Virus record (IMG/VR): IMGVR_UViG_3300043409_001893 | Location: 1-27,034 of that record | Source of the DNA: a virus | DNA length: 27,034 nt | Strand: one strand, 5' to 3' | Shown here: positions 24,850-27,034 of the stretch, piece after piece | How positions within the stretch are numbered: the stretch's first letter is position 1 | Layout of the letters: each line of letters opens with the position of its first letter | Translations under genes and position numbers: made by a program | The notes under the pieces: generated by a model | The model's input: only the letters and a program-made list of their open reading frames with translations | Database searches by the model: none | What the model was told of the DNA's origin: nothing

Positions 24850-27034
24850 TTATTGTCCTACCATTAACGCTGCTCTTAAACCATTAACGTCGTTAAATTT
24901 ACCCATGTAAGTGCCGTCAGGATATTTAACAGTATAATATGGTTGAGTACCTCCGCTATCAGGAAATCTTTTTACTATTTTAATTGCCATAGGATTTCCT
25001 TGAGGATCTGCAATAACAATATCGCCTAATGTTCTTTCAGGATGTGCTTTATCTACTTGAAATGCAGGAGAGTTTGCTCGCACATCATTAATAGTATTTC
25101 CATATACTTGAGTAAACTTAGCATTTCTAATAGATTCATTAGTCTGTTTTTCTAATGGATTTGTCGAACCTGCAGTAGATTGATCTACTCTATCAAGAAT
25201 AGAATAAATATAATCTTCTGTTCCTGCTTTAGGTTTAATAGTTAACATACCTTGTCCGCCCTCATAAGCATAAGGTATTCGAACATATACTTGACTTCCA
25301 TGCAAAGTTAACATTGGTTGTTTGTTTCCTCCTACAGTTATTTTAGTTCCTGGTAATGGGTTACCGTTTTTATCAAATCCTGGCATACCTGCATAAGATT
25401 CAACTCCTGCATAAGAAATAACTTTATCAACTGTTGAAAATATAAAACCTAATTCTTTTTGAGAACGTTGATCATTTACTAAATCATAAGTCATTTTGTT
25501 TACTTCTAGACCTTTTTTACCTGACCAAGAAAGAAGATTTTGTTGTATCTGCTTAGCATTATTACCCATGTTAAATTGAGTAATAGTTTTTTCTAATTTA
25601 CCATCTTCTCCTATTTCGTAATTAGTTCCTACAGCAACTCCTCCAAAATCGTAACCTTTAATAATAGCATCACGGAAGTTTTTATATCCATGAAGTTTTG
25701 CTACTTCGTCGTATGTTAATAATACTCCTGGAGCTCCGTCATAAATATCAGACATTGCTTTATTATTACTAGTATTAATCCCTGCTTTTTTTAATCGTTC
25801 TGCAGAATAACTTCTACTACTAAAGACATGTCTAATTTTATCTAATTCTCCTCCTTCGGTAAATCCTCCCCAATCTCCTGCATCATTAGAGAATGTTAAT
25901 GGATCTTTAGTACCTACTTCATCTAATACTTTTTTAATATCAGGATCACTGTAAGCACTTGATTGAAGTAATTCATAATTTTGCTGTGCTGAAACACCGC
26001 TATTATAATGTACTTCTCCTCTTGCAATTCCTGAATTTAATTCTTGTAGGCCGACAGAACCAGATTTTTTTAAATCTTTGTAAAGTCTTTCTACGTATCT
26101 TAATGGTGGATTCATTCCGTTTTCTTTTAATTTTTCACGGAATTCACTCACACTGTTACTAGTAACTAATGCATCTCTTAGAGCTACTTGCGATTCATAA
26201 ATAGCAGCATTATCATTTATAATTCTTTTTCTACGATCAGATCCTTCAGAACCTAAAATAACTGCTCCTAAAGTTCCTCCTGAAATTTTATCATTTGCTG
26301 ATACAACACCCTTAAGATTAGTTCTTGCATTTTTGATATCATCTTTAATACTAAAGACATTAAACTTCATATCTTCCGCAGGTACTAAGAAAGGATTTGT
26401 GCCGTCTTTATTTTTATTTCCATTACCATTGCCGTCTCCGTCATCAAGTTTTCTAAACGTATGGTCATGAGTTACATCGTGTTTTTGAATAACATTACCT
26501 ACAGCTTGCATGTTATAACGATCATTTAACTGATCTTGGAAATATAAATCTTTTGTTAATTTGTCGTCATACTCACCTGTTTCTTTAGAAGCAATTGCTC
26601 TAGTCTTATAGTCTAATAATTCAAGATATTTTGCATCTTGCAATATAGATGGATTCTTCTTAGCTGCTTTTTCGTAACCAATTAATTCTGCATTTACACT
26701 ATTTAATAATTGATCATTTAAATTTGCTGCTAGTTCTTTATATTGATCTGCATTTCTTGGATCATTTTTAAGAGCATCAAAAGAGTAGTCAGCGTTTTCT
26801 TGAAAGTATTGTTTAAACCTAGGGAGAGTTCTTAAGTAACCAGAAATTCTAGCAGCAGCATCATTAGGGTTTACTTCTGTTACCATTGTCTTAACAAATT
26901 CTTTGTCCATAGTATCAGGGTCAATGCCTAATGCTTTAAAGGCATCATACCTATGTTCAGGAATAGTTTCCGCTATTTTCCATACTAACTCTTCAAACTC
27001 TTTATCTAAATCTTTACCACGTGGATTTAATCCA
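24850..27034 (-). CDS. Large virion-type protein, N-terminus outside the window (partial)
   Basis: The frame stays open through the window edge: 41 more codons precede the Met at 26910, including E-E-L-V-W-K-I-A-E-T-I-P-E-H, so that Met is internal and at least 727 residues belong to this gene. The visible part is mostly helical and polar. A flexible Asp/Asn/Gly linker (D-G-D-G-N-G-N-G-N-K-N-K) lies near 26400-26450. The last 200 residues look beta-rich with many Gly, ending in Y-Y-T-V-K-Y-P-D-G-T-Y-M and a short helix. No enzyme motif is seen. As first gene of the visible minus block, upstream of the polymerase proteins, it is probably another internal or tail-associated virion protein. Confidence 0.75.
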   Translation of the reverse strand, partial: GLNPRGKDLDKEFEELVWKIAETIPEHRYDAFKALGIDPDTMDKEFVKTMVTEVNPNDAAARISGYLRTLPRFKQYFQENADYSFDALKNDPRNADQYKELAANLNDQLLNSVNAELIGYEKAAKKNPSILQDAKYLELLDYKTRAIASKETGEYDDKLTKDLYFQDQLNDRYNMQAVGNVIQKHDVTHDHTFRKLDDGDGNGNGNKNKDGTNPFLVPAEDMKFNVFSIKDDIKNARTNLKGVVSANDKISGGTLGAVILGSEGSDRRKRIINDNAAIYESQVALRDALVTSNSVSEFREKLKENGMNPPLRYVERLYKDLKKSGSVGLQELNSGIARGEVHYNSGVSAQQNYELLQSSAYSDPDIKKVLDEVGTKDPLTFSNDAGDWGGFTEGGELDKIRHVFSSRSYSAERLKKAGINTSNNKAMSDIYDGAPGVLLTYDEVAKLHGYKNFRDAIIKGYDFGGVAVGTNYEIGEDGKLEKTITQFNMGNNAKQIQQNLLSWSGKKGLEVNKMTYDLVNDQRSQKELGFIFSTVDKVISYAGVESYAGMPGFDKNGNPLPGTKITVGGNKQPMLTLHGSQVYVRIPYAYEGGQGMLTIKPKAGTEDYIYSILDRVDQSTAGSTNPLEKQTNESIRNAKFTQVYGNTINDVRANSPAFQVDKAHPERTLGDIVIADPQGNPMAIKIVKRFPDSGGTQPYYTVKYPDGTYMGKFNDVNGLRAALMVGQ

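Noticed and set aside
1-27034. tRNA genes, CRISPR arrays, insertion sequences, attachment sites
   Set aside because: I saw no cloverleaf-like sequence, no spaced direct repeats and no transposase; nearly all bases are in genes.

Overview
The window looks like the central part of a tailed-phage genome of the crAss-like order (Crassvirales), a group that infects Bacteroidota. Three lines of evidence support this. First, there is a block of giant co-oriented virion-type proteins, including an RNA polymerase double-psi beta-barrel with the motif DFDVD in the context G-S-D-F-D-V-D-K-L-Y, as in the ejected virion RNA polymerase of Cellulophaga phage phi14:2. Second, it sits beside an oppositely oriented operon of tiny overlapping genes with a uracil-DNA glycosylase. 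Third, the DNA is AT-rich, with A/T-rich leaders rather than Shine-Dalgarno sites and a Bacteroidota-type signal peptide. TAA, TGA and TAG all act as ordinary stops. I cannot name the host or the exact lineage.

Left block (1-2742, plus strand). The last codons of an upstream gene carry an intrinsic terminator. Seven small genes follow, six of whose junctions overlap or share bases: a Myb/SANT-like protein, an exported protein, a membrane peptide, a uracil-DNA glycosylase with an altered active-site loop, a helix-turn-helix-like protein and two conserved-looking unknowns. The block ends in a hairpin that also ends the opposite block.

Right block (2754-27034, minus strand, transcribed right to left). 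In order these are: a partial virion-type protein of at least 727 residues; a 3031-residue protein with an N-terminal amphipathic/Gly-Ala part, coiled coils, an embedded ADP-ribose-pyrophosphatase-like Nudix domain and a C-terminal segment that I read as the first RNAP barrel; a ferritin with an intact H-type ferroxidase site; a 2513-residue protein that begins with the catalytic RNAP barrel and continues with a zincin motif, a macro-like A1S_2505-type domain, a P-loop kinase and a superfamily 1 helicase; and a 1638-residue protein with another zincin motif and a membrane-active C-terminus. Gaps are 6-30 bases, so this is probably one late transcription unit.

By inference from phi14:2 and crAss001, the giant proteins are packaged in the capsid and ejected with the DNA, where the polymerase transcribes early genes. 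The most interesting possibility is that this phage has loaded its ejection cargo with accessory enzymes (Nudix, macro-like domain, kinase, helicase, proteases), joined by Pro/Thr/Ala-rich linkers. It also appears to have placed a ferritin gene exactly between the two halves of the polymerase. The nucleotide and ADP-ribose theme suggests early interference with NAD-based defence, but this is a hypothesis.
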